Origin: RUG11247 sp050945995
Lineage (GTDB): Bacteria; Bacillota; Clostridia; Christensenellales; Aristaeellaceae
Reading direction: 5' to 3'
Length of the DNA: 16,359 nucleotides
Assembly: GCA_050945995.1 (NCBI GenBank)
Contig: JBMNUA010000031.1
Coordinates: 1 to 16,359, forward strand
The number at the start of each line of letters is the position of its first letter. Positions within the stretch are counted from its first letter, which is position 1. Positions 1-5,621 of the stretch are shown piece after piece. A program made the translations under genes and the position numbers. The notes beneath the pieces were generated by a model. It was not told where the DNA came from. It searched no databases and saw only the letters and a list, made by a program, of their open reading frames with translations.

Positions 1-318
1 ATCGCCCGCGCGCAGGCTCGAGAGCATCATCGCCTGCACGGCGGAGGTCGTGCCGCCCACCATGAAAAACGCGTGCGCCGCGCCGAACGCCTGCGCGGCG
101 AGCGCCTCCGCCTGCTTGATCACGCCCACGGGGTGGCTCAAATTGTCGAGCGGCTTCATGGAGTTCACGTCCACGCTCAGGCACTTTTCGCCCAAGAATT
201 CGAGCAGCTCGCGGTTTCCGAGCCCACGCTTGTGCCCGGGCACATCGAACGGCACGAGCCGCGCGTACTTCATCTCCTCCAGCGCCTCGTAGATCGGCGC
301 TCTTCTCTGATCGGTCAA
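1..318 (-). CDS. Orn/Lys/Arg decarboxylase, N-terminal part (cut by window edge)
   Basis: This is the first 106 residues of a PLP-dependent basic amino-acid decarboxylase of the Orn/Lys/Arg decarboxylase family, which makes agmatine, putrescine or cadaverine; the substrate cannot be told from this fragment. The start of the major domain is visible: a P-G-H-K-R-G motif near residues 29-34, D-V-N-S-M-K-P-L-D-N-L-S-H-P near 52-65, and the G-G-T-T-S-A-V-Q segment near 89-96 that leads into the cofactor-binding domain. The PLP lysine lies outside the window. The chosen start is TTG at 318, with a GGAGGG-type ribosome binding site right after the speD stop codon. The gap of only 12 nt to speD indicates one operon, so arginine or ornithine decarboxylation feeding spermidine synthesis is the likely role. 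No ATG start is available in frame before the conserved region. Confidence 0.85.
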   Translation of the reverse strand, partial: MTDQRRAPIYEALEEMKYARLVPFDVPGHKRGLGNRELLEFLGEKCLSVDVNSMKPLDNLSHPVGVIKQAEALAAQAFGAAHAFFMVGGTTSAVQAMMLSSLRAGD

Positions 319-330
319 CGGCTCGCCCTC

Positions 331-1095
331 CTAATAGACATTCACGCCGCTGAAGATCTCGATCATCTCCTTGCGCAGCGCGTTTGTGATATCGAGCCGC
401 AATTTCGGCGCGATCTCGTACACGTCCGCGTTGAACAGGTAGTTTTGCAGCGCGATGTCTTTGATCAGCATCTTCGTGTGGAAGATGTTCGATTGATAGA
501 CATTCACGTCGATGGCGTCGTATCGCTCCAGCGTCTTGGGGTCGATGTAATCCTGTATGGACGCAATCGTGTGGTCGATAAACAGCTTGCGCCCGCTCAA
601 TTCGCGCGTGAACCCGCGCACGCGGTAGTCCATGGTGATGATGTCCGAATCGAACGAGCCGATCAAAAAATCCAGCGTCGAAAGCGGCGTGATCTCGCCG
701 CAGGTGGCGACGTCGATGTCCACGCGGAAGGTCGCGATGGAGGTCTCCGGGTGGTACTCCGGGTAGGTGTGCACGGTCACATGGCTCTTGTCCAAATGCC
801 CGACGACCGTCTCGCCGCTTCTGTTTTTCGCCATCGTCTCCTCGGCGATCAGGAAGGTGACGGACGCGCCCTGCGGCTCGTAATCCTGCTTGGAGATGTT
901 GAGCACGATCGCGCCGATCATCCCGGTGAGCTTTTCGAGGATCGCCGTCAGCCGGTCAGAATTGTATTGTTCGCTGATATACTTGATATAATCCTGCTGC
1001 TCACGGGCGGATTTGGCATAGCAGATATCATAAATGTTAAAACTCAGCGACTTTGTCAGGTTGTTAAATCCATACAGCTTCATCTTCTCCGCCAT
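331..1095 (-). CDS. speD: S-adenosylmethionine decarboxylase proenzyme (E. coli-type SpeD)
   Basis: The 254-residue protein closely follows Escherichia coli SpeD by memory: the start K-L-Y-G-F-N-N-L-T-K-S-L-S-F-N-I-Y-D, the E-P-Q-G-A-S-V-T segment and the H-L-D-K-S-H-V-T-V-H-T-Y-P-E motif are all present. AdoMetDC cuts itself before a serine, here Ser104 in the K-S-H motif, to make the pyruvoyl group. It then decarboxylates AdoMet to supply the aminopropyl donor for spermidine. The T-C-G-E-I-T-P-L segment carries Cys132, matching the family's catalytic cysteine. A frame-compatible upstream ATG at 1158 was rejected because it lies inside the terminator hairpin. The ATG at 1095 has a GGAGGG site 7 nt upstream and fits the family N-terminus. 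The gene lies in an operon with a downstream amino-acid decarboxylase and follows a long leader with an intrinsic terminator. Confidence 0.95.
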   Translation of the reverse strand: MAEKMKLYGFNNLTKSLSFNIYDICYAKSAREQQDYIKYISEQYNSDRLTAILEKLTGMIGAIVLNISKQDYEPQGASVTFLIAEETMAKNRSGETVVGHLDKSHVTVHTYPEYHPETSIATFRVDIDVATCGEITPLSTLDFLIGSFDSDIITMDYRVRGFTRELSGRKLFIDHTIASIQDYIDPKTLERYDAIDVNVYQSNIFHTKMLIKDIALQNYLFNADVYEIAPKLRLDITNALRKEMIEIFSGVNVY

Positions 1096-1498
1096 CGCCC
1101 ATCCCTCCGCAATAAAAAAAGATGTATCACAGCGCGCTGTGGTACATCCCGCAAACAATCAAAAGAAGGTTCGGTCCGGGCGCATTCGCCGCCCGCCGCC
1201 GCATCCATTTCGAGTCTATCCAGTAAGAACTTACTTTACCTACTCTTATTGACCGTTTCACAAGCGTGTACCCAGTACACTTGGTTATGAAGTAACCAAC
1301 TGGCTGTTAAGCAGCCAACTCATAAACGCCGCGCACGGGCGCAGCTTGTTGCGCGAAAACGCGGCGCGCAACCATCAATAATGCGGGAAACATCCCGCGT
1401 TCGGCGGTTGACCCGGCTGTCCGTATGGCCTTGGTTTCGCTTTCGCAAAACGGGTCAGTAAGCTCCGTATTCGTCTGCGCCGCAACGCGGCGCGAAAC
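1096..1498 (-). promoter_or_regulatory. Long hairpin-rich 5' leader of speD (candidate attenuator or riboswitch)
   Basis: This stretch has no convincing gene. Between a consensus promoter and speD lie about 400 nt that can fold, on the minus strand, into many local hairpins. The stems are 1477-1483 with 1487-1493, 1409-1415 with 1451-1457, 1383-1388 with 1393-1398, 1348-1355 with 1365-1372, 1302-1306 with 1312-1316, 1281-1287 with 1293-1299, 1266-1271 with 1275-1280, and 1222-1227 with 1230-1235. The leader ends in an intrinsic terminator 5 nt before the ribosome binding site. I do not recognise SAM-I, T-box, ykkC/guanidine, cobalamin, tmRNA, RNase P or SRP motifs. One possible antiterminator pairing is 1267-1272 with 1141-1146 (6 bp), which would compete with the terminator's 5' arm. 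That pairing is speculative. Confidence 0.6.
1114..1148 (-). terminator. Intrinsic terminator directly upstream of the speD ribosome binding site
   Basis: On the minus strand the arms 1135-1148 and 1121-1134 form a 14-nt near-perfect inverted repeat with one C-A mismatch and a GCGC tip, followed at once by seven U (1120 to 1114). The speD ribosome binding site (1103-1108) starts only 5 nt later, so no promoter can lie between them. Transcription of speD must therefore pass through this terminator, as expected for an attenuator. It might also end a separate small RNA made from the same promoter. Confidence 0.85.
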
Positions 1499-1504
1499 AA
1501 GTGC

Positions 1505-1533
1505 ATCATAATACATCAGAAACCGCATGTCAA
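1505..1533 (-). promoter_or_regulatory. Sigma-70/SigA-type promoter of the speD operon
   Basis: Read on the minus strand, a perfect -35 TTGACA (1528-1533) is followed after 17 nt by a -10 TATGAT (1505-1510). The predicted start of transcription is near 1498, about 400 nt upstream of the speD start codon. Confidence 0.8.
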
Positions 1534-1594
1534 GATATTTTTCGCAGATTCGCGCGTCCCATGCGTGAAACACATAAAAATTTACAAAATGGGC

Positions 1595-1623
1595 TTTCTA
1601 TCCGCCAAAGAATGTAGTAGAAT
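1595..1623 (+). promoter_or_regulatory. Possible weak promoter for rubrerythrin
   Basis: A TAGAAT at 1618-1623 resembles a -10 box; the -35 at a 17-nt spacing (TTTCTA, 1595-1600) matches the consensus at only 3 of 6 positions. The position between the divergent speD promoter and the rubrerythrin gene is suitable. A 14-bp perfect palindrome (1679-1692) sits downstream, near the ribosome binding site. Confidence 0.3.
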
Positions 1624-1707
1624 AGGGGCAAATCACTTCCCGCGCAGAAAAGGGATCATCCCGGCGAATCCGCGGGGTTTGCCGCGCGGCAATACAAGAA
1701 GGAGTGT

Positions 1708-2379
1708 ATGAGAAACATGGTGAAATGGCGCTGTACGATATGCGGATATGTGCATGAGGGGGATCTTCCGGAGGGCTACAAGTGCCCGAAATGCAGGCAG
1801 CCTGCGTCCGCGTTTGCAAAGGTTGAGGAGGCAAAGAAAGCGGGCAACCCCTACGCCGGCACCAAGACGGAGAAGAACCTGCAAGAGGCGTTCTCGGGCG
1901 AGAGCCAGGCGCGCAACAAGTATACTTATTTTGCGTCCATCGCGCAAAACGAGGGCTATGACCAGCTCGCGGAGCTGTTTCTCAAGACCGCGCGCAACGA
2001 GCAGGAGCACGCGCGCCTGTGGTTCGAGGCGCTGGGCGGCATCGGCGGCACGGCCGAAAACCTGCTGTCCGCCGCCGAGGGCGAGAACTACGAGTGGACG
2101 GATATGTACGCACGCTTTGCCAAGGACGCCGAGGACGAGGGCTTCCCGGCGCTCGCCGCGCGCTTTCGCCGCGTGGGCGACATCGAGCGTGCGCATGAGG
2201 AGCGCTACCGCGCGCTTTTGAAGAATGTCGAAATGCAGCAGGTGTTCGAGAAGGGCGAAGAGGCGATGTGGGAGTGCCGCGTGTGCGGGCACCTCGTAAT
2301 GGGCAAAAAAGCGCCGAGCATCTGCCCGGTTTGCAATTATTCGCAGTGCTTCTTTGAGATGCGCAAGGAGAACTACTGA
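1708..2379 (+). CDS. Rubrerythrin with rubredoxin-like domains at both ends
   Basis: Rubrerythrins reduce hydrogen peroxide in the cytoplasm of anaerobes, using a diiron four-helix bundle fed by rubredoxin-type Fe(Cys)4 centres. This 223-residue protein has an N-terminal knuckle (Cys9, Cys12, Cys26, Cys29), as in reverse rubrerythrins. The erythrin domain spans about 53-172: Glu65 in G-E-S-Q-A-R-N-K-Y, Glu98 and His101 in E-Q-E-H-A, Glu126 and Glu129 in G-E-N-Y-E-W-T-D-M-Y, and Glu160 with His163 in I-E-R-A-H-E. A C-terminal rubredoxin domain follows (Cys190, Cys193, Cys206, Cys209). Two starts are possible: ATG 1708, only 3 nt after AAGGAG (1699-1704), or ATG 1717, 12 nt after it; the protein is complete either way. 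A free rubredoxin gene follows 66 nt later, consistent with an electron donor in the same transcript. Confidence 0.93.
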   Translation: MRNMVKWRCTICGYVHEGDLPEGYKCPKCRQPASAFAKVEEAKKAGNPYAGTKTEKNLQEAFSGESQARNKYTYFASIAQNEGYDQLAELFLKTARNEQEHARLWFEALGGIGGTAENLLSAAEGENYEWTDMYARFAKDAEDEGFPALAARFRRVGDIERAHEERYRALLKNVEMQQVFEKGEEAMWECRVCGHLVMGKKAPSICPVCNYSQCFFEMRKENY

Positions 2380-2398
2380 TCGGCTCACATGGGTAATC

Positions 2399-2424
2399 CC
2401 CGGCGCGTGTAAAACACGTCCGGG
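2399..2424 (+). other. Hairpin between rubrerythrin and rubredoxin genes
   Basis: The arms 2399-2403 plus 2406-2410 pair with 2414-2418 plus 2420-2424 across a small internal asymmetry, giving about 10 bp and a 3-nt loop. No U-tract follows, so it is more likely an RNA stability or processing element, or chance, than a terminator. The rubredoxin ribosome binding site lies just downstream. Confidence 0.4.
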
Positions 2425-2445
2425 TAATAAATAGGAGGTTCTACG

Positions 2446-2610
2446 ATGCTGAAATATGTTTGCACCCTCTGCGGCTATATCTACGACGAAGCTGAAGGCG
2501 CGCCCGACGACGACGTTGCGCCCGGCACGAAGTGGGCGGAAGTCCCGGAAGATTGGGTCTGCCCCCTCTGCGGCGCAGGCAAAGAGGACTTCGAGCTGGT
2601 CGAGGAGTAA
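2446..2610 (+). CDS. Rubredoxin
   Basis: A typical 54-residue rubredoxin: a small cytoplasmic electron carrier with one Fe(Cys)4 centre that donates electrons to rubrerythrin-type peroxidases or oxygen-detoxifying enzymes. The two knuckles are Y-V-C-T-L-C-G-Y-I-Y (Cys6, Cys9) and W-V-C-P-L-C-G-A (Cys39, Cys42). Between them lies the family-typical D-E-A-E-G-A-P segment and the P-G-T-K-W..V-P-E-D-W aromatic core. Length matches the family (52-54 residues). The ATG at 2446 is set by an AGGAGG site (2433-2438) with 7-nt spacing. It follows the rubrerythrin gene on the same strand without a recognisable promoter in the gap, so co-transcription is likely. A terminator lies 43 nt downstream. Confidence 0.97.
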   Translation: MLKYVCTLCGYIYDEAEGAPDDDVAPGTKWAEVPEDWVCPLCGAGKEDFELVEE

Positions 2611-2618
2611 GGACGACC

Positions 2619-2642
2619 GAAGGCGCGGGCAACCGCGCCTTC
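2619..2642 (+). other. Perfect 10-bp hairpin downstream of rubredoxin
   Basis: Arms 2619-2628 and 2633-2642 are perfectly complementary around a GCAA tetraloop. There is no U-tract directly after it. It lies ahead of the terminator at 2653-2688 and could protect the 3' end of the transcript. Confidence 0.5.
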
Positions 2643-2652
2643 CAACCGCAAC

Positions 2653-2688
2653 AGCCCGGCATTTGGGGATGCTGGGTTTGTCGTTTTT
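2653..2688 (+). terminator. Intrinsic terminator of the rubrerythrin-rubredoxin transcript
   Basis: Arms 2653-2662 and 2669-2678 pair over 10 bp, including two G-U pairs, around a 6-nt loop. A T-rich stretch follows, ending in five T at 2684-2688. It sits between the rubredoxin stop and the next promoter. Confidence 0.7.
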
Positions 2689-2733
2689 CGGCTGTGCATG
2701 CCGCAGACCGTTCTATGCGAGCCGTTTCTTACC

Positions 2734-2762
2734 TTGTGAAACGTTTGAATTTGGTGTATAAT
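2734..2762 (+). promoter_or_regulatory. Promoter of the PRPP synthetase gene
   Basis: TTGTGA (2734-2739) and a perfect TATAAT (2757-2762) are separated by 17 nt. The predicted start near 2769 gives a leader of roughly 75 nt before the GTG start at 2846. Confidence 0.75.
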
Positions 2763-2845
2763 ACAGATAGCATGATTGCGGTGTCGCCTTCGGGCAGCCG
2801 CCGCGCATATGTCATCGATACGAAGGACGCAAAGGAGCGAGAAGA

Positions 2846-4048
2846 GTGAGCTTATTGGAGCCAGTTTTCAAAGTCAGCGGCGATGCCGGCGGGCCGGAAA
2901 CCGCCGTTGGTCCTCTTGGGATCATTGCTCTGCCGGGTACACAGGAAATCGCACAGAAGATCAACCGATACTTGGTCGAATGGCGGAATCGCCCGGAAAA
3001 CGGCGACGACAATTTGAAAGCCCATCCAGGCTATGCGCGCGATACGTTCCTCATCGACGCGGCCCTTCCGCGGTTCGGAAACGGCGAGGGCAAGGGCATC
3101 ATCCGCGAAACCGTGCGCGGCTACGACATCTATATCCTCTGCGATATCGGCAACTACGGGGAGACCTACTCCATGTTCGGCATGGACTACCCCATGTCGC
3201 CCGACGATCACTACCAAAACCTCAAGCGCGTCATCGCCGCCCTGGGCGGCAAAGCGCGGCGCATCACCGTTGTGATGCCCATGCTCTACGAGGGACGCCA
3301 GCATCGCCGGATGGCGCGCGAATCCCTAGATTGCGCCATCGCGCTTCAGGAGCTTGTCGCCATGGGCGTTGACAACCTCATCGCCTTTGACGCCCACGAC
3401 CCCCGCGTCCAAAACGCCATCCCGCTGCATGGCTTTGAAAACGTCATGCCCACCTACCAGATGCTCAAGGCGTGCATCCGCCACGAGCCCGATCTCGTCA
3501 TACGCCCTGATCAGATGATGGTCGTCTCCCCCGACGAGGGCGGCATGGGCAGAAACATCTACTTCGCCACGTTCATGGGGCTCGATCTAGGCATGTTCTA
3601 CAAACGGCGCGATTATACGCGCATCATCAACGGCAGAAATCCCATCATCGCACACGAATACATTGGCGCGGACGTCGCGGGCAAGGATATCCTCATCGCC
3701 GACGACATCCTCTCCTCCGGCGATTCCATGCTCGATTTGGCGACGGAGCTGAAAAAGCGCAACGCGCGCAACATCTATATGTTCATCACCTACGCGCTGT
3801 TCACAGACGGGCTGGGCGCGTTCAATAAGGCGTACCGCGAGGGCATCATCACGCGCCTGTACTCCACCAACCTCACCTACCGCACGCCGGAGCTCAAGGC
3901 CGCGCCCTGGTTCCGCGAGGTGGAGATGAGCAAATATATTTCCTATATTATCGCAACCCTCAACCACGACCGCTCGGTCTCCGCCCTCCTCGACCCCGCC
4001 GTGCGGGTGGCGTCGCTGCTCAAGCGCAAGCGCGAGTCGGAGATCTAA
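2846..4048 (+). CDS. prs: Ribose-phosphate pyrophosphokinase, long divergent form
   Basis: PRPP synthetase transfers pyrophosphate from ATP to ribose 5-phosphate, making PRPP for purine, pyrimidine, His, Trp and NAD synthesis. This 400-residue protein is longer than the usual ~310-320. Family features are readable in order: E-T-V-R-G-Y-D-I-Y-I (88-97), the Y-E-G-R-Q-H-R-R stretch (148-155) at the ATP loop position, F-D-A-H-D-P-R-V-Q-N (181-190) replacing the canonical D-L-H-x-x-Q metal motif, V-S-P-D-E-G-G (227-233), and the PRPP-binding loop I-L-I-A-D-D-I-L-S-S-G-D-S-M (282-295). Extra sequence lies at the N-terminus, between about 100 and 125, and at the C-terminus. The GTG start at 2846 has AAGGAG at 2832-2837, with 8-nt spacing. 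Own promoter and strong terminator make it monocistronic. Whether this is the housekeeping enzyme or a paralogue is not decidable here. Confidence 0.88.
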   Translation: MSLLEPVFKVSGDAGGPETAVGPLGIIALPGTQEIAQKINRYLVEWRNRPENGDDNLKAHPGYARDTFLIDAALPRFGNGEGKGIIRETVRGYDIYILCDIGNYGETYSMFGMDYPMSPDDHYQNLKRVIAALGGKARRITVVMPMLYEGRQHRRMARESLDCAIALQELVAMGVDNLIAFDAHDPRVQNAIPLHGFENVMPTYQMLKACIRHEPDLVIRPDQMMVVSPDEGGMGRNIYFATFMGLDLGMFYKRRDYTRIINGRNPIIAHEYIGADVAGKDILIADDILSSGDSMLDLATELKKRNARNIYMFITYALFTDGLGAFNKAYREGIITRLYSTNLTYRTPELKAAPWFREVEMSKYISYIIATLNHDRSVSALLDPAVRVASLLKRKRESEI

Positions 4049-4072
4049 CCGGGAAAATAGCATAGGAAACCT

Positions 4073-4120
4073 GCGCCCGTCCGGCATTCGGTTCGCACCG
4101 TTCGCCGGGCGGGTGTTTTT
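4073..4120 (+). terminator. Strong intrinsic terminator after the PRPP synthetase gene
   Basis: Arms 4073-4085 and 4104-4116 form 13 consecutive base pairs (three involving G-U), with an inner mini-hairpin in the loop, and are followed by a T run (4116-4120). It lies 25 nt after the stop codon. Confidence 0.88.
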
Positions 4121-4141
4121 GCGCGAACGCTGGAACTGCGC

Positions 4142-4170
4142 TTGTCGATATGGGAAATAAAGCGTATACT
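4142..4170 (+). promoter_or_regulatory. Promoter of the VOC-family gene
   Basis: TTGTCG (4142-4147) and TATACT (4165-4170) are separated by 17 nt, just after the preceding terminator and about 30 nt upstream of the coding start. Confidence 0.6.
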
Positions 4171-4202
4171 GGTGTCATCATGGGGTTAAGGAGGCGGCAG
4201 AT

Positions 4203-4604
4203 GTGGTAATCCCCTATCTTCCATTTTCCGGCTGTTGCGAGGAGGCGCTCCTCCGATACATCGCCATTTTCGGCGGCGAAATGCGCACGCTCTCCCGATT
4301 CACGCAGGAAACCGGCGGAACCGCACTCGCCGGCAAAGTGATGCACGCCGAAGCAACAATCGGGCAAGGTGTGATCGCCGGCGGCGACGGCGGCGATGGA
4401 AGCATGCCAAACACGGATTCGATCCGTTTGATGGTTCATTGCAAAGCAAGGGCTCAGGCGCAGGAATGCTTGGATGCGCTCGCCGATGGCGGGCAGATTC
4501 TCCAGCGGCTCACCCCGCATCCCCCGCCCGACGATGCGGGTATGGGCGCGCTGGTGCGCGACCGGTATGGCTTTACATGGATATTGACCGCGCCGAACGA
4601 TTGA
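4203..4604 (+). CDS. VOC-superfamily protein, PhnB-like
   Basis: The 133-residue protein starts with the pattern usual for PhnB/glyoxalase-like VOC proteins: I-P-Y-L-P-F-S-G-C-C-E-E-A-L..Y..I-F-G-G-E (residues 3-26). It then shows a K-V-M-H-A-E strand (45-50) with His48 at the position of a metal ligand, and ends with V-R-D-R-Y-G-F-T-W-I-L (118-128), equivalent to the family's D-x-F-G-x-x-W. Members of this fold bind metals or small molecules; many are annotated as glyoxalase or bleomycin-resistance-like without a known reaction, so no substrate is claimed. The GTG start at 4203 has AAGGAGG at 4188-4194 with 8-nt spacing. It is a single-gene unit with its own promoter; the next gene converges on it. 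Confidence 0.8.
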   Translation: MVIPYLPFSGCCEEALLRYIAIFGGEMRTLSRFTQETGGTALAGKVMHAEATIGQGVIAGGDGGDGSMPNTDSIRLMVHCKARAQAQECLDALADGGQILQRLTPHPPPDDAGMGALVRDRYGFTWILTAPND

Positions 4605-4609
4605 CATGC

Positions 4610-4656
4610 AAAAAACGCCGGAGGTTTGGCGCATCGTTCTGCCCAAACCTCCGGCG
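4610..4656 (-). terminator. Intrinsic terminator of the methyltransferase-CobW operon
   Basis: On the minus strand, arms 4643-4656 and 4616-4629 are perfectly complementary over 14 bp and are followed by six U (4615 to 4610). It lies 38 nt past the CobW stop codon. On the plus strand there is no U-tract after the stem, so it may help end the converging VOC transcript only weakly. Confidence 0.9.
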
Positions 4657-4694
4657 TCGGCGGTCTCCTGTTCGCACCGCAATCGCGACAAAAG

Positions 4695-5618
4695 TCACCC
4701 AAAGGCGGCACGGATGCCGCGCCGATCGAGGTCTCTGCCAATCACATTCAATCCGGCTTTTCGGTATTCGCATGCGCGAATGGATCGCTCCGCCGCCGTG
4801 CAGTTCACTTCCAAACTTCCGCCCTGCGCGGCATTCACATACCCCTTGATGCGAAGCACCGCGCCGCAGCGCCCGTCCGTGATCCCGTCGATGATCGCGG
4901 CAAGCTCCTCCGCGGTATACGCCCCCTCGGGGTACATCGTCGCGCTGTTGAACAACGTCGCATGGTTGATGTCCTGCTTCTCATGGGGAATCCAAACCGG
5001 GGCGGAATCCGCCATGCGCGCAAAATCCTCGTCCGTGAAGCTGTCCCAAGGCTTGCTTTCTGCGATGTCCGCGATGCTTCTGCCCGCCGCATGCCCGGAG
5101 GCGAGCAGCGCTTGCAGCGTATTGATCGCACCTTCGACGCGCGCCTGCGGCAAATCATCCGTTTTGCTCAGCACCACGCGCCCTGTGCAGAGCAGCTGAC
5201 CATAGAGCATCTCCAAATCCTGCGCGTTCATCGCATCCAGCGAATGCGGATCGACGATGGTGATGACCGCGCCCGGTTGGCAGACCGCCTTGACCTGCGG
5301 GCTGAGGACGACATCGAAAAAATCATCCATGCTGAAAATGCCCGAGGGCTCGACGATGATTCTGTCGCAGGTTTCGGCGAGCGCAAGAATCGAGTTGTGA
5401 AAATCGACCGCAAGCCCGCAGCAGATACAGCCGCCCGAGAGCTCCGCGACCTCAAGCCCGGTATCGCGCAGCGTCTGGGCGTCCAGTCCCGCCGTGCCGA
5501 ACTCGTTTTCGATCACCGCGATCGATGTCCCCTGCCGCTCCAGCCACTTCGCATAACGCTTGATGAAGGTGGTTTTCCCGGCGCCCAAGAAGCCTGTGAT
5601 CAGATCAATTTGCACCAC
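4695..5618 (-). CDS. CobW/COG0523 family GTPase (metallochaperone)
   Basis: COG0523 proteins are G3E GTPases that deliver zinc, cobalt or other metals to target proteins. This 307-residue member has the P-loop G-F-L-G-A-G-K-T-T-F (9-18), the metal-binding C-x-C-C motif in G-G-C-I-C-C-G (Cys64, Cys66, Cys67), V-E-P-S-G (89-93), and a guanine-specificity motif S-K-T-D (151-154) where N-K-x-D is usual. A shortened CobW C-terminal domain follows (about 235-307). It begins with two adjacent GTG codons (5618 or 5615), three nt after the stop of the URO-D/MtaA-like gene, so translation is probably coupled. The partner carries a predicted zinc thiolate site, making it the obvious client. Cobalt handling for a corrinoid partner is the alternative. 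No His-rich loop is apparent. Confidence 0.88.
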   Translation of the reverse strand: MVQIDLITGFLGAGKTTFIKRYAKWLERQGTSIAVIENEFGTAGLDAQTLRDTGLEVAELSGGCICCGLAVDFHNSILALAETCDRIIVEPSGIFSMDDFFDVVLSPQVKAVCQPGAVITIVDPHSLDAMNAQDLEMLYGQLLCTGRVVLSKTDDLPQARVEGAINTLQALLASGHAAGRSIADIAESKPWDSFTDEDFARMADSAPVWIPHEKQDINHATLFNSATMYPEGAYTAEELAAIIDGITDGRCGAVLRIKGYVNAAQGGSLEVNCTAAERSIRACEYRKAGLNVIGRDLDRRGIRAAFG

Positions 5619-5621
5619 GGC

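Noticed and set aside
331..1158. A longer speD reading starting at 1158
   Set aside because: Its extra residues are encoded by the terminator hairpin and the ribosome binding site; the ATG at 1095 matches the family start.
73..1290. 405-codon plus-strand frame opposite speD and the decarboxylase
   Set aside because: It is antisense to two clearly recognised genes, with composition typical of a mirror frame in GC-rich DNA.
1289..1327. A possible 12-codon leader peptide (ATG at 1327, stop at 1289, minus strand) in the speD leader
   Set aside because: No ribosome binding site precedes the ATG and there is no run of codons for a regulatory amino acid; the bases are accounted for by hairpin arms.
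1141..1498. tmRNA, RNase P or SRP RNA in the structured region before speD
   Set aside because: No CCA end with T-arm, no tag-peptide frame, no RNase P core motifs and no SRP tetraloop region were found.
1307..1573. An 88-codon minus-strand open frame over the speD promoter and leader
   Set aside because: It starts upstream of the predicted transcription start, covers both promoter boxes, has no ribosome binding site and no recognisable protein features; the RNA hairpins explain the region better.
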